Source: Hymenopus coronatus
Lineage: Eukaryota > Arthropoda > Insecta > Mantodea > Hymenopodidae
Direction of reading: 5' to 3'
DNA length: 64,000 nucleotides
Assembly: GCA_030762935.1 (NCBI GenBank)
Contig: CM060893.1
Location: 13,250,001 to 13,314,000, forward strand
Shown here: piece by piece, positions 12,200 to 23,704 of the stretch
Layout of the letters: each line of letters starts with the position of its first letter
Numbering within the stretch: position 1 is the stretch's first letter
Notes under the pieces: model-generated
Told to the model about the DNA's origin: nothing
The model's database searches: none
What the model saw: the letters and a program-made list of their open reading frames with translations, nothing else
Program-made: the position numbers and the translations under genes

Positions 12200-12360
12200 A
12201 TCGCTACTTCTTTGCTTAGAAGCTCAGTTGATAGTGCACCTCCCAGCCTTGCAAGGGGTCCAAGTTCAATTCTAGCAGGTGTGATGAGAATTTTTCTGTA
12301 GTCAAGATTATTCCCCATACTGCTCAGAATCTGGAAGGTCAATGAATGTGCATGTAATGT
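12200..12360 (+). repeat. tRNA-derived SINE, same family as 30389-30560
   Basis: AGCTCAGTTGATAGTGCACC is a box-A-like segment and GTCCAAGTTCAATTCTAGC a box-B-like segment. Downstream 'gtcaagattattccccat' also follows box B in the copy at 30389-30560, which shows a shared tRNA-unrelated body. This one is diverged and is followed by AT-rich sequence. Confidence 0.6.
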
Positions 12361-14815
12361 TAAAAATAATTTAAATAAAAAATTAACACGTGAATGAGTG
12401 AAAGTTATTGCCATGAGCAGTAATAATTGTTCCGAAGGTACACCATATGACGTAGATGTTAAAGGCAGCATATAAATAGAATAAACAAAAATAAATAAAA
12501 TGAAAGCAATAAGCAAAAATATGATACCAATAAACCACCTCTCCAAAAAAATCACATACTGGAAAATGATGACTCAGGATGCAGATTCAAATCCGATCAT
12601 TTCTAGAATCCTGAGAAGTTTACATTATTTTTATTTGGAAACAGCTATTTTATAAAGTAACAAGTCACTAAATTTTGAGATTAAGTTTTAAGAAATAAAT
12701 CTGACTTTCACTTACACTTCTAGTTTATCTTTTATGACACTTCAGTTTACCTAGTTTATCTCTATTGAGGATTTTGAAACTCCTTGAATATCCATAGCTC
12801 TGTTTGTATATTTACATAGTAGCTAATATATAGCTTATAGTAGTATATAGCTCATAAAGTTTGCCAATCTGTTCAGATTTACTTTTAATAATAAAAAAAT
12901 CAACATATACCCAAAAATAAGTGTGCATGTTCAATATAAGTAGACAATCAGCTTGTAAAACTGAAATATTCTGGTTTTTATTCGTACCTAATATGAGTTC
13001 TTGCTCTTTGTAAGATGGACTGTTGAGCATGCTAATTCTACTTTCATTAATTGAGTATTTTCTCAACATGAAGTAGTTCTTGAAAGATTTTAATCTTACC
13101 AAACAAAATATTTGCTTGAAAGGTGAGGTCTATACCTACTATATATTTATATGTATTCATATGACCCATTATGTTTTCAAATGTGATTGCCATTCCCACC
13201 TAAAAATTCAAAATATCTTTTCTTGATAGCAAATTATCCAATTTACTTGCAAGAAGTACTTCATTAATCAAAAGTGAGATTGCAAGAATTTGGGTCCTGA
13301 GTTAGCTTGCTGAGATGGTGTGTTTGGCAGAAATTAAAATAGTTTTGGCCCCAAAATGATAAGGAACTCTTCAACCATTAAAGTTTTAAATATTTGGGAC
13401 TTATAATCACTCACCAACACACCATCATGTTACTTGTCTTAATGTTGCCCAACATCATCTGTTCCCATAATCCTTCCACATGCCAAGCACAAGGCCAACT
13501 ATTGAAAATGGCCAAAACAATTTTAGTTTCTGAGAAGTATATTGCCCAACCTGAACCAAATTCCAGTTTCAAAAGAATGGACTGTTCCTTGTGAGTGATT
13601 TAAATCTGTATAGGCCACTATTGTTTTTATGTTTTGTCAATTGCTGCTTCAAACTGACTGTATGTAAAGATCTTGGATTATTTGAAAGTATTTTGAAGGT
13701 TTAATAACATTAACTCAAATGAGAAGGTTTAAAGCCTGTTTATTCATCCCCCCATTATGGTAGCTCAACAATAGAATATCAGCATGGCAGCTAAGGATCC
13801 ATGATATGAATTTCAGATGTGTAATTGGAATTTTCAACTCTGATTCAACTCTCCAACGTTTTTCATTTTTAAATGAAATGACCAAACTCATGGTCTGTTA
13901 TTCACTGCATCTGGCAGTTATTCACGAGGTCTCAGGATGTGGAGAACCTTTTAACATTGTTTTATCCCTTTGATGTATGCATAAATAATCACATGAAGTT
14001 ACATGTGGCCAGTTGAAATTGTTTATATGTAGAGTTTCTAGAAAGTATGTTAGTGTTATTTACTTGGTTGAAAGGCTGATTTACAATAATTCAAGAACGG
14101 AAACCACAATAGGAAGCAAAACAGTATACAGCATTTTGTTCACAATATTCCAGTTACAGTAAGAAAATGTGTATATATATCTCAAATTATTTTGAGATGG
14201 CATACTCCAGTGGTCACTTTCAATGTTGTAATACTTCAAGTACCAGGATTGATAGTATAGCCAACTACTATGGTCAATTAGTATTCGTTTAATTGTTTTT
14301 CCACGCAAGCCTTGTGTAGGACAGGAGTTAATAGGTAGAGTCAGACTGAACCTTGTGTGGTCTGACTACTTGTCCTACATTTGACTTGTGTGAAAAAACA
14401 ATTAAATCAAAACTACAGATGATTTGCAGAAAAACTATTGCAAATTGAATCTGAGACATTCAGGATGTACATGTGCTAGAATTTCTTTTAGATTCATTTT
14501 TCCAGCTTGCAAGTAGAGTGTGTTCTGGTAGGTGTTTCATGTCACAGCTGCCTCGAATAACTTCTATAGTGAAGAGTCAAATATGCACAATACGGATCTA
14601 ATATGCTGTGCCTGGGAACGATAACAAGAAAAGTTAAAATTTGACTAAGTCTTCTTTCCCATTCCTGGGACTTGGAAAGCTACCCATTAATAACTAAATG
14701 CTTGTAGTATAATGCATCTATATTACCTTAGTGCCCTCATTTTGGTTTCCATTCTCAGTTATTCTGAACCAACTTGAAATGTGCAAAATTAAGGGAGGAG
14801 TATGTTGAGGGCCTA
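12361..14815. other. No gene recognised
   Basis: 2.4 kb of AT-rich intron. A weak tRNA-like segment may lie near 13775-13860 but is too eroded to call. ORFs here have no flanking splice sites or motifs. Confidence 0.35.
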
Positions 14816-14847
14816 GGTGAATCTCTACATGTATGAAGTTGAAATTT

Positions 14848-15898
14848 CATATACAGACTGTCCAAAAGTAAATAATCGAGGTAACCGAAGAACGTCTTTT
14901 TGTTTCAGGTTGGTCACTGGGCAGTATGTTGAATATTCCTGGATATATTACTGTTGCCACATGGTGTCTACAGTGCAGTGTAATGCAGGGGTGATCTGTG
15001 CAATGGGTTGTGACGACGATTTCAACATAAATTTAGAAAGGATGGACCAACGAATAAAACCATATGAAAACTGTTAAACAAGTTTCAACAAAGAAACACT
15101 AGCTCACCTGGGTAGTGTGGTGGTAGTGTGTCTGCCACACATTCAAAAGGTCGTGAGTTCGAATCTCGCTTAGGGTGAGTTACCCAGATAAGGTTTTTTT
15201 TTTTCGGGGTTTTCCCTTATCCTGAGAAGACGAATGTCAAGTAACTTTAAGCTCCATGGATCCCGAGATCATTTGAGTATCATTCATCTTCTGATATGGC
15301 CAATCAGGTTAAAGGACGTTAAACTCAAAAAAAAAAGAAACACTGTTGCTGACAAGCCTCAACCAGGTTGACCTTTCACAAGCACAGCTAACATTCTTGT
15401 AGTATGGGAGTCAATTAAAGAGAGTCCTAAATCTGTATGTTGTCTGTCACTTCAATTGTAAATGCAGTAACACTTGCAAATGATATGCATGCTTCTTCAA
15501 GGTAAATTTCAGCACTTTGAACACCAATGACTTTGGAATTTGCAATTGACATGAAAGACAATGTACAAATTTAAGACTCTTCAATTGACTCTTGTTTTGT
15601 GTCAATGTCAGTTGTGCTTGTGGAAGGTTGACCTGGTCGAGATTTGTCAGCAACAGTGCTTATTCATTGAAGCTTATTTAACAGTTTTCATGTGGTTTTA
15701 TTTGCTGGTCCATCCTTTCTAAATTTCCGTTGAAACATTGTTGCAGTTCATTGCATGAAACACCCTGTAGATTCCATGCGACAACAGCAATACGTTCAGG
15801 AATAGTCAACATACTGCTCAGTGATCAATATGTAACAGAAAGGCATTTGTAAATTACTTCAATCATGAAATAGTTACTTATTTTGTGGACACCCTGTA
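14848..15898. mobile_element. Fold-back element: two transposase 5' halves facing each other
   Basis: The left half (14848-15444, +) and right half (15898-15445, -) are diverged copies of the same 5' end of an IS630/mariner-type transposon. Each starts with an ATACAGxxTGTCC-like terminus. Each then has cactgxgcagtatgttga, and a stretch encoding a transposase DNA-binding N-terminus: FRKDGPANKT-like, TVADKxxxG-like, and in the right half QLQIPKSLVFKVLKFTLKKH-like. The halves meet near 15445, so the element is a large imperfect palindrome with both termini outside. No catalytic domain is present. A SINE has inserted into the left half. Both halves contain stops and frameshifts. Confidence 0.65.
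15101..15333 (+). repeat. tRNA-derived SINE (S1 family) with target duplication
   Basis: Box A GGTGGTAGTGTGTCTGCC and box B GTGAGTTCGAATCTC are clear. The body contains 'aaggtttttt', 'ccttatcctgagaagacga' and 'ctccatggatccc'; the 3' end is AAAGGACGTTAAAC followed by A-run. Direct repeats AAAGAAACACT flank it at 15090-15100 and 15334-15344. It interrupts the transposase relic, so it is younger than that element. Other members are at 28778-28985 (-), 36108-36347, 36407-36632 and 38283-38350 (-). Confidence 0.85.
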
Positions 15899-17034
15899 TT
15901 AGACTTGAAATTTGTTGATACATTTCCAACTTATTTGAAATGTACACAAAATCATGGGTTGTTTTAATGGAGTGCTTCGTACTTTTCACAATATAAAGGG
16001 TACTACAGAATCCAAACATCCTAATTCAAGCAATTATAGAGGGACCACAGACAAAAGTTTATGATAGGAAACTTTGCAAGATTGCAAAATATGCAGAAAA
16101 TATAGTTCTCAATACTGATAAAAGTGCTGTTCTTATATTATGCTTGAACCAGTTGCAGAAAAAATTCTCTAGAGTGATAGAGAAGTCAACTCAATTTGCT
16201 TCACTTAATTCAGATCATCCAATATCTTAGTTTTAAGCTAAAATATTTATTTTATGACTTTTTCTTTTCCTTGTATTCCCAGATTTATTTATAATACACA
16301 TTTCCCCTTTTCACAATATATTAACATTTATGAAGTAATTTGGAATTATATGCTAAATTCATTTGATAGGAATGTTTAAACTTAGAAAACTGAACAGTTA
16401 ACAAATTCAGAAGTTAGGATTTATCTTAAAACTGTTGTAAATGTATACCTACATTAATGACGCAACACATTAGGTTGTGTACTGTAGCACTGCTGCATAG
16501 GTCATTACAAAAATGTGAAAGTGGACACAAACTATAATACAGCTTGTTTATGCTTTTCATGTGATCAATAGTTTTGTCCTCATTCCGTATATTGATATTA
16601 ACATAAGCAATATTTTGTTTTGTACTTATCAAGCCTAATTTAGATGACTGCAGAGTAGCAATAATGTTGTTATCATCTGTGTTTGATGTTGCTTCTTTCA
16701 AGTGCTGCATGCAATAATATAAATTGTTTACAGTCTTGGGTTCTGAAGCATGGGTTATATTTTATAGTAATATTTATTTTTGAGTTTTTTATGTAAAGCT
16801 GCTTCAGAGCTGGTTTCTGTAATGGTTATAATGTGAAGTAATCAACTCCTCATGCACCATTTTCCTTCTTGTAATTCAAGCTTCAAAAATCATTAACAAA
16901 AGGCTAATGGGAATTTTCTTGGCACCGAGAAGCACATGTATAGGCTTAGTTGGATATTCAAAAAGACAGATGAACACGGTTAACATTAACATTATCCAAC
17001 ACTTAATTCACAATTTAAATTTAATTTTAAAAGT
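15899..17034. other. No gene recognised
   Basis: AT-rich intron. Short ORFs on the - strand (15825-16019, 16426-16710) have no recognisable motif. Confidence 0.35.
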
Positions 17035-17406
17035 TTAGTGGCGTTCAAAGCCGAAGTTTGCAAAATTTCTGATTCCTGTGCAAGCTTTCTCAGAGATTTC
17101 GGTATACTTTTTTTTTTTTTTTAATTTTTCTCTGATACCATAGAGTTTTTCCTTTGTAAGAACATGACAGTTTAACCATTTCCCTAAATACATTCGCAAG
17201 ACTGCAAATTGTTTCTCTGTGAGGCGCACGTCATTGAATTGCCATCTCACTTCTCTACAGGAGTTTATTTTCATATAGGCATCATACATGAAGATTCTGT
17301 TGCTAAAGTATGACTTTTTGGCATTATAACAGAACAAACATAGCACTGAAACACATGGTCTCCCTTTGTACAGCACAGACTTCAAATTACTGATTAGCTG
17401 GCACAT
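17035..17406 (-). other. Unrecognised ORF of 123 codons
   Basis: The longest - strand ORF of this intron. It has a basic C-terminal half with a lysine run from a T-tract on the + strand (17107-17123) and a segment EVRWQFNDVRLTEKQFAVLR that looks like plausible protein. No known domain, splice context or conserved neighbour is visible. It may be a fragment of a transposable element or chance; I do not assign a function. Confidence 0.2.
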
Positions 17407-17615
17407 GGAGAAAGCGCAGAACTGATTAGAAACAGCTTAGTGCAGGGAAAGCAATTCCCTGTGATATTGGCTGTGTCCAAACGAAGGTTGAGTTAAAGAA
17501 ATATTTTGAATTTCGTGTCACACACAAGGCTGAAGAAAACAAACTATATAGCAGTGTATATAGCCATTAGGCCTATGTAAAAACAACCCATTATAACATC
17601 ATAAACTTGTGGGGG

Positions 17616-17939
17616 TTGAAAATTAGTTGAGTTGATTTTGTAACACTACATCACTTACTTTTTATTTCAGAAAACATGTTTCAGAAGCCATGTGCTTCCA
17701 TTGTCAATTCCTTTGGTCGACTGGCAGCATTGCTTGCTGTGGTGGTTGTTTCTGTCCCCAGTGGTGGTTTGATGAACTTCTGAATCAGTAGGTTGCCCGG
17801 GATTTCGAAATTGAAACGCGGTTCTTGTTTTTCCAAATATATATGTTTTCCCGAACTTTTAATTCTGTCTTCTGAAACATTTTTCCGAAATAAAAAGTAA
17901 GTGATGTAGTGTTACAAAATCGACTCAATTAATTTTCAA
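17616..17939. mobile_element. 324-bp MITE with ~72-bp terminal inverted repeats
   Basis: Left arm 17616-17687 and right arm 17869-17939 are inverted repeats with few mismatches. Both contain GTAACACTACATCACTTAC (reverse complement in the right arm), an A/T-rich TTTTTATTTC block, and a 'gtttcagaag' inner edge. The 180-base core is G/C-richer than its surroundings and has no ORF. A related terminus occurs at 7394-7440. No superfamily is assigned. Confidence 0.8.
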
Positions 17940-18402
17940 TTGTTAAAACACATCATTGTCACCTAGTCCACCATATATCAGTAATAATTGTTGGATGGTA
18001 GTCTAATGTTTGCTGTGGGACTTAGGTATGGAATATCCTAATTCTTGGAAATTGCACATCAGGTAAGTTATAGGATTTCTTCTATCCAGGGGTGAGCAGT
18101 CAAAATCTCAGGCTTTCTTTCCTTATTTTAAAGATATTCCAATACTTGTGGACGGAGGTTCTGCCAAAAATTATGGAATTCTACATTTTAATACATAAAC
18201 ACAAGACAAATATATATCGCGTGGCGTTAAGTTTCCACGTTGTGTATCTTTTGAAAATGCATTAAATAATGTTGAAATGAACATTGAGAGGACATTTAAA
18301 AGCTTGCTTTATATCTTCTTTTGCATATAATATTATACATGATCTTTGTAATTTTGTTTACAACCTTAGTTGTTCTTGTTTTCTCTGCCAAATAACTAGT
18401 AG

Positions 18403-18490
18403 ATATGAAATAGGTATTTGATTACACCCATAATTCAATTTACAAATTTCACCAAAATACATGTTTTGAGGCCCCTGAATAAATAGATTA
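18403..18490 (+). repeat. Family A fragment
   Basis: Short piece of the family A head with 'aatttcaccaaaatacatg' and 'ttttgaggcccctgaataaa'. Confidence 0.55.
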
Positions 18491-18566
18491 ATAAAAAAGT
18501 ATTATTAAAATGGTTGAGAGGGAGAGAGAACATACTCAAAAACAAAATTTTGGATAAAATAGGAGT

Positions 18567-19110
18567 AAAAACATAGATTACACTCAAACTTCACTCTTGA
18601 AATAAGGTGACTTACTTCGGACATGTTTCGGTGGCTTTTGCCACCATTTTCAACGGAGATTCAGTGATGAACTCGTGGTAGCGGCCTGTAGAGGTCTCTC
18701 TTCCGGATAGATGAATTTTGAGATGAGTCCATTTGTTTGTAGAAATCAAAAATTTATGACCTTGTTTTTGTTTTTTAAAATTAATAGATTTTCCCAAATC
18801 GTTAATCATATTGGATTCTGTACTTATTTTAATAGCTTGGGCTCGCTGTGAAAGTTATGGTTTTGAGTCCAAAAATGATGTGCTACAGCTGAATTATCTG
18901 TCTGTTTATATTTTAAATATCTCATGTGTTCTTTAAAACGTTGTCCAATGAGATACTTAAAATACAAACCGACAAATAATTCAGCTGTTGCACATCATTT
19001 TTGGACAAGATGTTTTAAATTTTCATTATCATAATTACCACAACAGTTTTTTACTCAACATAAAAATATCAATCAGGTTTTACCATCATGGGTAAAAAGA
19101 GCAGATACTC
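18567..19110. mobile_element. Second Penelope-like inverted pair, GIY-YIG C-terminal part
   Basis: On the - strand (18942 down to 18567): RFKEHMRYLKYKQTDNSAVA then HHFWTQNHNF, the C-terminal half of a Penelope-type GIY-YIG domain, followed by the element's 3' untranslated tail. On the + strand, starting about 18950 and immediately abutting, the same segment is repeated: MRYLKYKPTNNSAVAHHFWT. The copies diverge outward from a junction near 18943-18949, the same architecture as at 8512-10005. The + copy is eroded after about 19045. Target duplications were not found. Confidence 0.7.
18617..18658 (-). ncRNA. Possible degenerate hammerhead-ribozyme core in Penelope tail
   Basis: Read on the - strand: a GC hairpin TGGTGGCAAAAGCCACC immediately followed by GAAACATGTC. 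In hammerhead ribozymes stem II is followed by GAAA and later by a GUC cleavage site, and hammerheads are known in Penelope-like elements. The CUGAUGA box expected before stem II is replaced by TTGAAAA, so the motif is either degenerate or only resembles one. The same block occurs at 40617-40657. Confidence 0.35.
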
Positions 19111-19865
19111 ATAAAATGTTCCTCTATCCTTTATATGTATAAAAATTCAGAAAATTATAATTATGGATATTGATATGCACCAGTAAATATTGTTATTTAT
19201 GAGTCAAAGTTGGTAACACATTAAAAATATATTGAAATCAGAACAAGTTAGAAATTGCTTGCACTAGAATGCTGATATGTTTTAGTGAACCTGCAAAAGC
19301 AGTTATCCTCAAGTAGGTCACACCCTTTCATTAGTCCCAATATCTTTGCCAGACACACTGACATTGTTGAATCATTTTATATTTATTTCGGTGAACCTTG
19401 AAACCAGCCAGAACTCTCCCAGGTATGCATTTGTTGAAATGACTAGACTAGGCCCCTAGGGCTAATGCAAGTAGCATAAACCTCTTGAGCATAATGCTAG
19501 GCAAATTCACCATTAGTTATTCTGCCCTCCTATCTTCTTCCTTCAGCCTTTAGTGAGTAGTCCCCACCATTAGATACTGCAATTTGCTGCACCACAATAT
19601 CTAAATGCATTACAAGTATTATTTTTACTATGCATTAAATGGGCCTTTTTGCCTCTGCTTAGTAGTTCAAGGGTTAAGGAAAAAAAAGATCCATGCTTTT
19701 CTATGTAGCAGCACTCAGACAGAATTGTTTCAGAGTTTATTTCTTTTGTCAAAAGTGTTTGCTTTTAAGTTGTCGAGTTTTGAAATAAATAATGTATTTG
19801 TAAGGCTAGAATTTGATGCACTTCATGTAATACATACTACTTTCAAAAAGCTATGGCAATTTACA
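19111..19865. other. No gene recognised
   Basis: Intronic sequence of ordinary composition. The + strand ORF at 19605-19901 runs into the 3' end of the mariner relic antisense and has no independent support. Confidence 0.35.
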
Positions 19866-20240
19866 CAACATTTCCTTCAAAATAGTTCCGTTCTGCAGTG
19901 ACATACTTCTGCCACTGCATGTAAAGAGACTGGAAGCACTCCTGGAAGGCATTTTCATATACCTGTCATAGTGTCCTTGTCGCATAAACAATAATTTCTT
20001 TAGTGTTCGAAACTCTTAACTGAAACATTTATGCCCTTCATACACCTGAATTTTCTTCATCACTGCTTCACCAAAAGCTTCTTCCATGATTATCAATGTT
20101 TCTGAGAGATTTGTTTAACATAACACAAAACTTTATGTTCAAATGTGCTCCATTGCTGACATGATGAAATGTGATAAATAAACATGCATACACAACAAAA
20201 ACTAGTTGCCAAGCAAAGACAACCGTCATTATTAGCGTGA
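19866..20240 (-). mobile_element. Internally deleted mariner-type element
   Basis: Read on the - strand. The upstream part (about 20160-19985) resembles a mariner transposase N-terminus (MSAMEH-like start, then SETL, MEEAFGEAVMKKIQVYEGHK, in more than one frame). It is joined directly to a C-terminal segment ECFQSLYMQWQKYVTAERNY then FEGNVV at about 19950-19866. The whole catalytic DDD region is missing, so this is a deletion derivative that could only have moved in trans. Frame breaks and stops are present. Confidence 0.6.
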
Positions 20241-20639
20241 AAATTGAAATGAAGTGTCACCATGGACGTTATTAACACCTAAAAATAAAATATCCTTTGC
20301 TTTTGTATACATTAAAGAGAATAAACAATTCTGGGGGCTTTTTGAATCTAGGGTTAGGATGTAAAGCTAAGAAATGAGTTTAGTGGATTCATTTAATGTA
20401 ACTTAATAGAATACAATTAATTATGAGTGATAGTTTTTCTAATGTTCACTAATGGTTTGAATCCTCTATGGCTCAAATAGCTTCCTTTTATTGATTTAGG
20501 TATAATTTGAACATATTCCCAGCCACAAGTTTATAAAAAAGAAGAACAAGCAAAAGAGGGAATTGTTTCGTTGATTAATAATAATTATAATCAGGAATAG
20601 GCCTCTTTATAAAATTTATATCCCACCTTTAATTGCAAT
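20241..20639. other. No feature recognised
   Basis: 400 bases of AT-rich intron without any recognisable element. Confidence 0.4.
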
Positions 20640-20830
20640 GGTCATATTGATGGCCTATCACCTGGAACAGATTGCTTGTCGGTAATTGTGTTAACTCGTA
20701 CATAGTTTCCAGACTCTGGGAAGGATAGGGAATAATGTTGGCTAGAGAAAAATTGCCACCCCCAGCTGGGAATCTAACCTATGACCCTGCACAACAGGCA
20801 GGTACTCTACCTACTGAGCACATAGGAATT
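20640..20830 (-). repeat. tRNA-derived SINE, same family as 36690-36870
   Basis: On the - strand the box-A-like part is around 20800-20830 and the box-B-like part is the complement of 'agctgggaatctaacc' at about 20764-20779. The downstream body, including the complement of 'ccagactctgggaaggata' and 'ggctagagaaaaattgcc', is shared with the copy at 36690-36870. Confidence 0.6.
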
Positions 20831-21939
20831 TCTAAGCATTAAAGCCAGAATGGAAGTAAATAAGGTTGAAATGTTATTGGACTTTTGTAGTGAAGTGACA
20901 AAACTACCCCATCACTTGTTGGTCTCTTGGGTTTGCAGGTAGTACTCACCAGACCAAGTTTACTTCCCCATCAGTGGCTCATAGCTTATGTTTATATTTT
21001 TTGTTTTGAATAATGGTTTGAGTGTAGTTAACTTGCAGCTAACTGCTCAAGAATTCCTATGCCTGATACCAATTTTCCAAATGTCTCTTGTGACAGTGAA
21101 TGATATGGCTCTCACGGCACTACTATATGAGTCTGTGTAGTAGTGGTTGACTCACCTGTTGTTTCTCCCCTTAATTATGTTAACAACATAAAATAATATA
21201 AATACGCTGTGCTTACCTTTCAGTGTCTCTGGTACCTGTTGAACTGAAATATTAGAAAAGACACTCAGATACTGTCCTCTAATTCATCAAGCATATTGGG
21301 ATTTGTTGCATAAACTTATGTTTTAAGTATTACATGCAGATTTAGATATGAACAAGCCTATTATTCTAGTATCAAAATGCATAGGTAGCAGTTTTCTTGG
21401 GCTTCTTTCACAACAGCCCCTATCTTGTCTAATTTTCCTTTGGTTAAAACTGCCGTTTCTTGTTACCTAACACAGACCCAGTCCATCTAACAACCTGTAT
21501 AAATTGTGTATTTGTTGTGAATGGCGACATCAGGTAATTTCTGTATAAGTTCAAGCTGACAGTCCACATTTAATCAAAACATAACCCAATAAACACACTA
21601 TTCTGTAGTGTACACCATAACTACACACACTTCATGTAACGTTATTCCACCAACGTAAGCAATATCAGACTGTTACTCTCTATAGGTTCACAAGAGCAAG
21701 GTCATTCGAATGTGTTTTATTTGAAGTGGCTTTAAGTCTTATGTTGAGTGACATTTTATGAAGCTTTACCTTGCTTGGATGACGTAAATGAACTTGTCAT
21801 GGGATCTTGTAGCTGCTGGAAGTTTTCATAGTGTGTGCACCTTATTGCAATGGTCTTGAACTTAGGTTATATTTCAGGTTTTGTTTTTTGAAGAAGGATA
21901 GATATTAAGTTTAATGTATGCATTCCTTTTCAAGTTATA
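20831..21939. other. No gene recognised
   Basis: 1.1 kb intron sequence without supported exon or repeat. Confidence 0.35.
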
Positions 21940-22345
21940 TTTTTACTTTTTCTACTATCTATGTTCAATAAGTAGTGAAAGTCCAAAATTTGATATTGGG
22001 ATTTCTTCAGAAATGCATGTTTTGAGGCTCCATTAGAAAATGGGTCATCTATGAGCTGTGCATGTATGCACAAACAGCATAACTCAAAAAGGAAAAGTCT
22101 AATAAATATTGAACTTAGTACTTAAGTCCCATAGTGCTCTTAACATGGAATATTGCACATTGTTTTGTTTTTCTTTTGATTAAAATGCAATATATTTAAG
22201 ATATTTAATGACAGATGAAATGTATATCCTAAATTTTCTGAGAATAGTGTGTGAAGTCCTCTTCAATTTGAAGGCATTTTCTATACTTTTGTATAAGGTG
22301 TAATAAATCAAAAGAAATATATAGTACATTTTGTTGACAACCCCG
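21940..22345 (+). repeat. Family A repeat, partial copy
   Basis: Head (ttttactttttctacta), 'gggatttcttcagaaatgca', 'gttttgaggctcc', 'gcacaaacagcataactca', then after a deletion 'ttttgattaaaatgcaatat' and 'cctaaattttctgagaata' follow in family order. Confidence 0.6.
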
Positions 22346-22888
22346 TAAATCACCAGGATCATCATATCCTCACTGCCAGTAACCATAGCCCAGAATTTTG
22401 TCCTGCAGTTCTTTTACATGCCAATAAATCTACTGACATGGGACTTTCACTTTTGGGCTCACTTAAAAACCATCAGTACAGATCAGGTTGGAACTTGTGA
22501 CCTTGGGATCAGAAAGCTAGATATTTATACCTCTCTTGCAAGAAGCAGAGAGACTGAATCTGCATCTCTATATCTTGGCACTGGCCATTGAGGTGCAAGG
22601 GATGCCACTTTCCGATGACTGACAACTAATTCTTGCGTATTTTGTCACTTCATCTTTGTTGAAGGTTTTCGTTTTTTTTATTATTTGTTATTTTATATTT
22701 GATTTCCTTAGTCATATTAAGGACCTGAGTATTTTGACCTAAGAAACAATTGATGGTGTTATTGCTCATTGAACTGTTTCTTAACATTGGTTTTATCATC
22801 TTTTTTTGACATTAAACACTCACATTTGCTTCCACATTCACACTTCCAAACTCTGTGAAGAGTAGGATTCTGGTTTAAATAAAACTTT
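22346..22888. other. No gene recognised
   Basis: Intron sequence. A weak tRNA-like B box may lie near 22480-22510 but is not callable. Confidence 0.35.
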
Positions 22889-22975
22889 TCTGCTCCAGCC
22901 AGGAATTGAACAAGGGACGTCTGGATTGAGAAGCCAGAATGCTAACCACCCAACTGCAGAAGCAATAAAAAATTG
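22889..22975 (-). repeat. tRNA-derived SINE head
   Basis: On the - strand a box-A-like segment (complement of aatgctaaccacccaactgc) precedes a box-B-like segment (complement of ccaggaattgaacaaggg) at tRNA spacing. Only the tRNA-like part is visible. Confidence 0.5.
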
Positions 22976-23517
22976 TTTTTGTTTGCATTAATGTAGCTAA
23001 TTCAGTAGCCTGTCATATTAATTTGTGAACTTTTCTAAGATTTCATAGATTAGTAACTGGCCAGACTGACAGGACAGTAAAGGAACAGTTCAATGAGTAC
23101 TGCTATGTGAGGTTAATTTGCCCAGAAAAGTCTGATAACAGAATTGGTCATCAAAAGCTTGTGCAATAACACAACACTTTTCTGACTAATATCATGAGAA
23201 GTTAAGTCAATTATTACAGAATCTTGATTCTGTCATGAAATCACAACAGCCTAACTTCTAGACAATCTTAAAAGACCACTAAAATGCGCACTATTTCAAT
23301 ACTATATACACAACACAACAATTTGATGCATAACACCCAAGTAAGGCGTAGCCTGCAAAATACTTTTACATTACATTGTACCATATTACATTAAGTGCAT
23401 CATAATGCTTATTTAAGAGTAATTTGTTGTTTTGTTTTCTCAGAACTGATATAACAGCCAGGTTGTGATAAGCTGCAGTAGGACATGTTACTCTGTGTTA
23501 GAACTTTTGTGTTTCAG

Positions 23518-23614
23518 GGTAGAACGGTCAGGTCTAAGAAGAGAGAATTCAGCCATGTTGGACAGACTGGGACGTCTCTGGAACATCCATAAGCAGCACG
23601 TTTTGAGTAGCAAT
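23518..23614 (+). CDS. SDCCAG8: SDCCAG8-like coiled-coil centrosomal protein, exon B
   Basis: 97-bp exon bounded by tgtttcag/G and AGCAAT/gtgagtg. Its first base completes the lysine codon left open by exon A (AA|G), so A and B join in frame across an 18.1 kb intron. It reads VERSGLRRENSAMLDRLGRL then WNIHKQHVLSSN. The LDRLGRL block matches the D-K-LG-K-L block that follows the exon A region in vertebrate SDCCAG8, at the expected distance. The exon ends at phase 0 with a strong donor. The next acceptor (23705) continues the long frame only with a one-base offset; see findings. Confidence 0.68.
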
Positions 23615-23704
23615 GTGAGTGAATGGGTGAGAGAGAGTGACTGACTGAGTCACTGACCATATTATCTGCAGTGCTTTGTTAACACCAAGCTCTTTGTCTT
23701 TCAG

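Noticed and set aside
15101..15200. tRNA gene
   Set aside because: Boxes A and B are present but there is no cloverleaf, and the same sequence with a common body recurs at several loci with A-tails and target duplications: a SINE.
18026..18064. Exon candidate ending in CACATCAG/gtaagt
   Set aside because: Weak acceptor and no coding character; lies in an intron close to a MITE.
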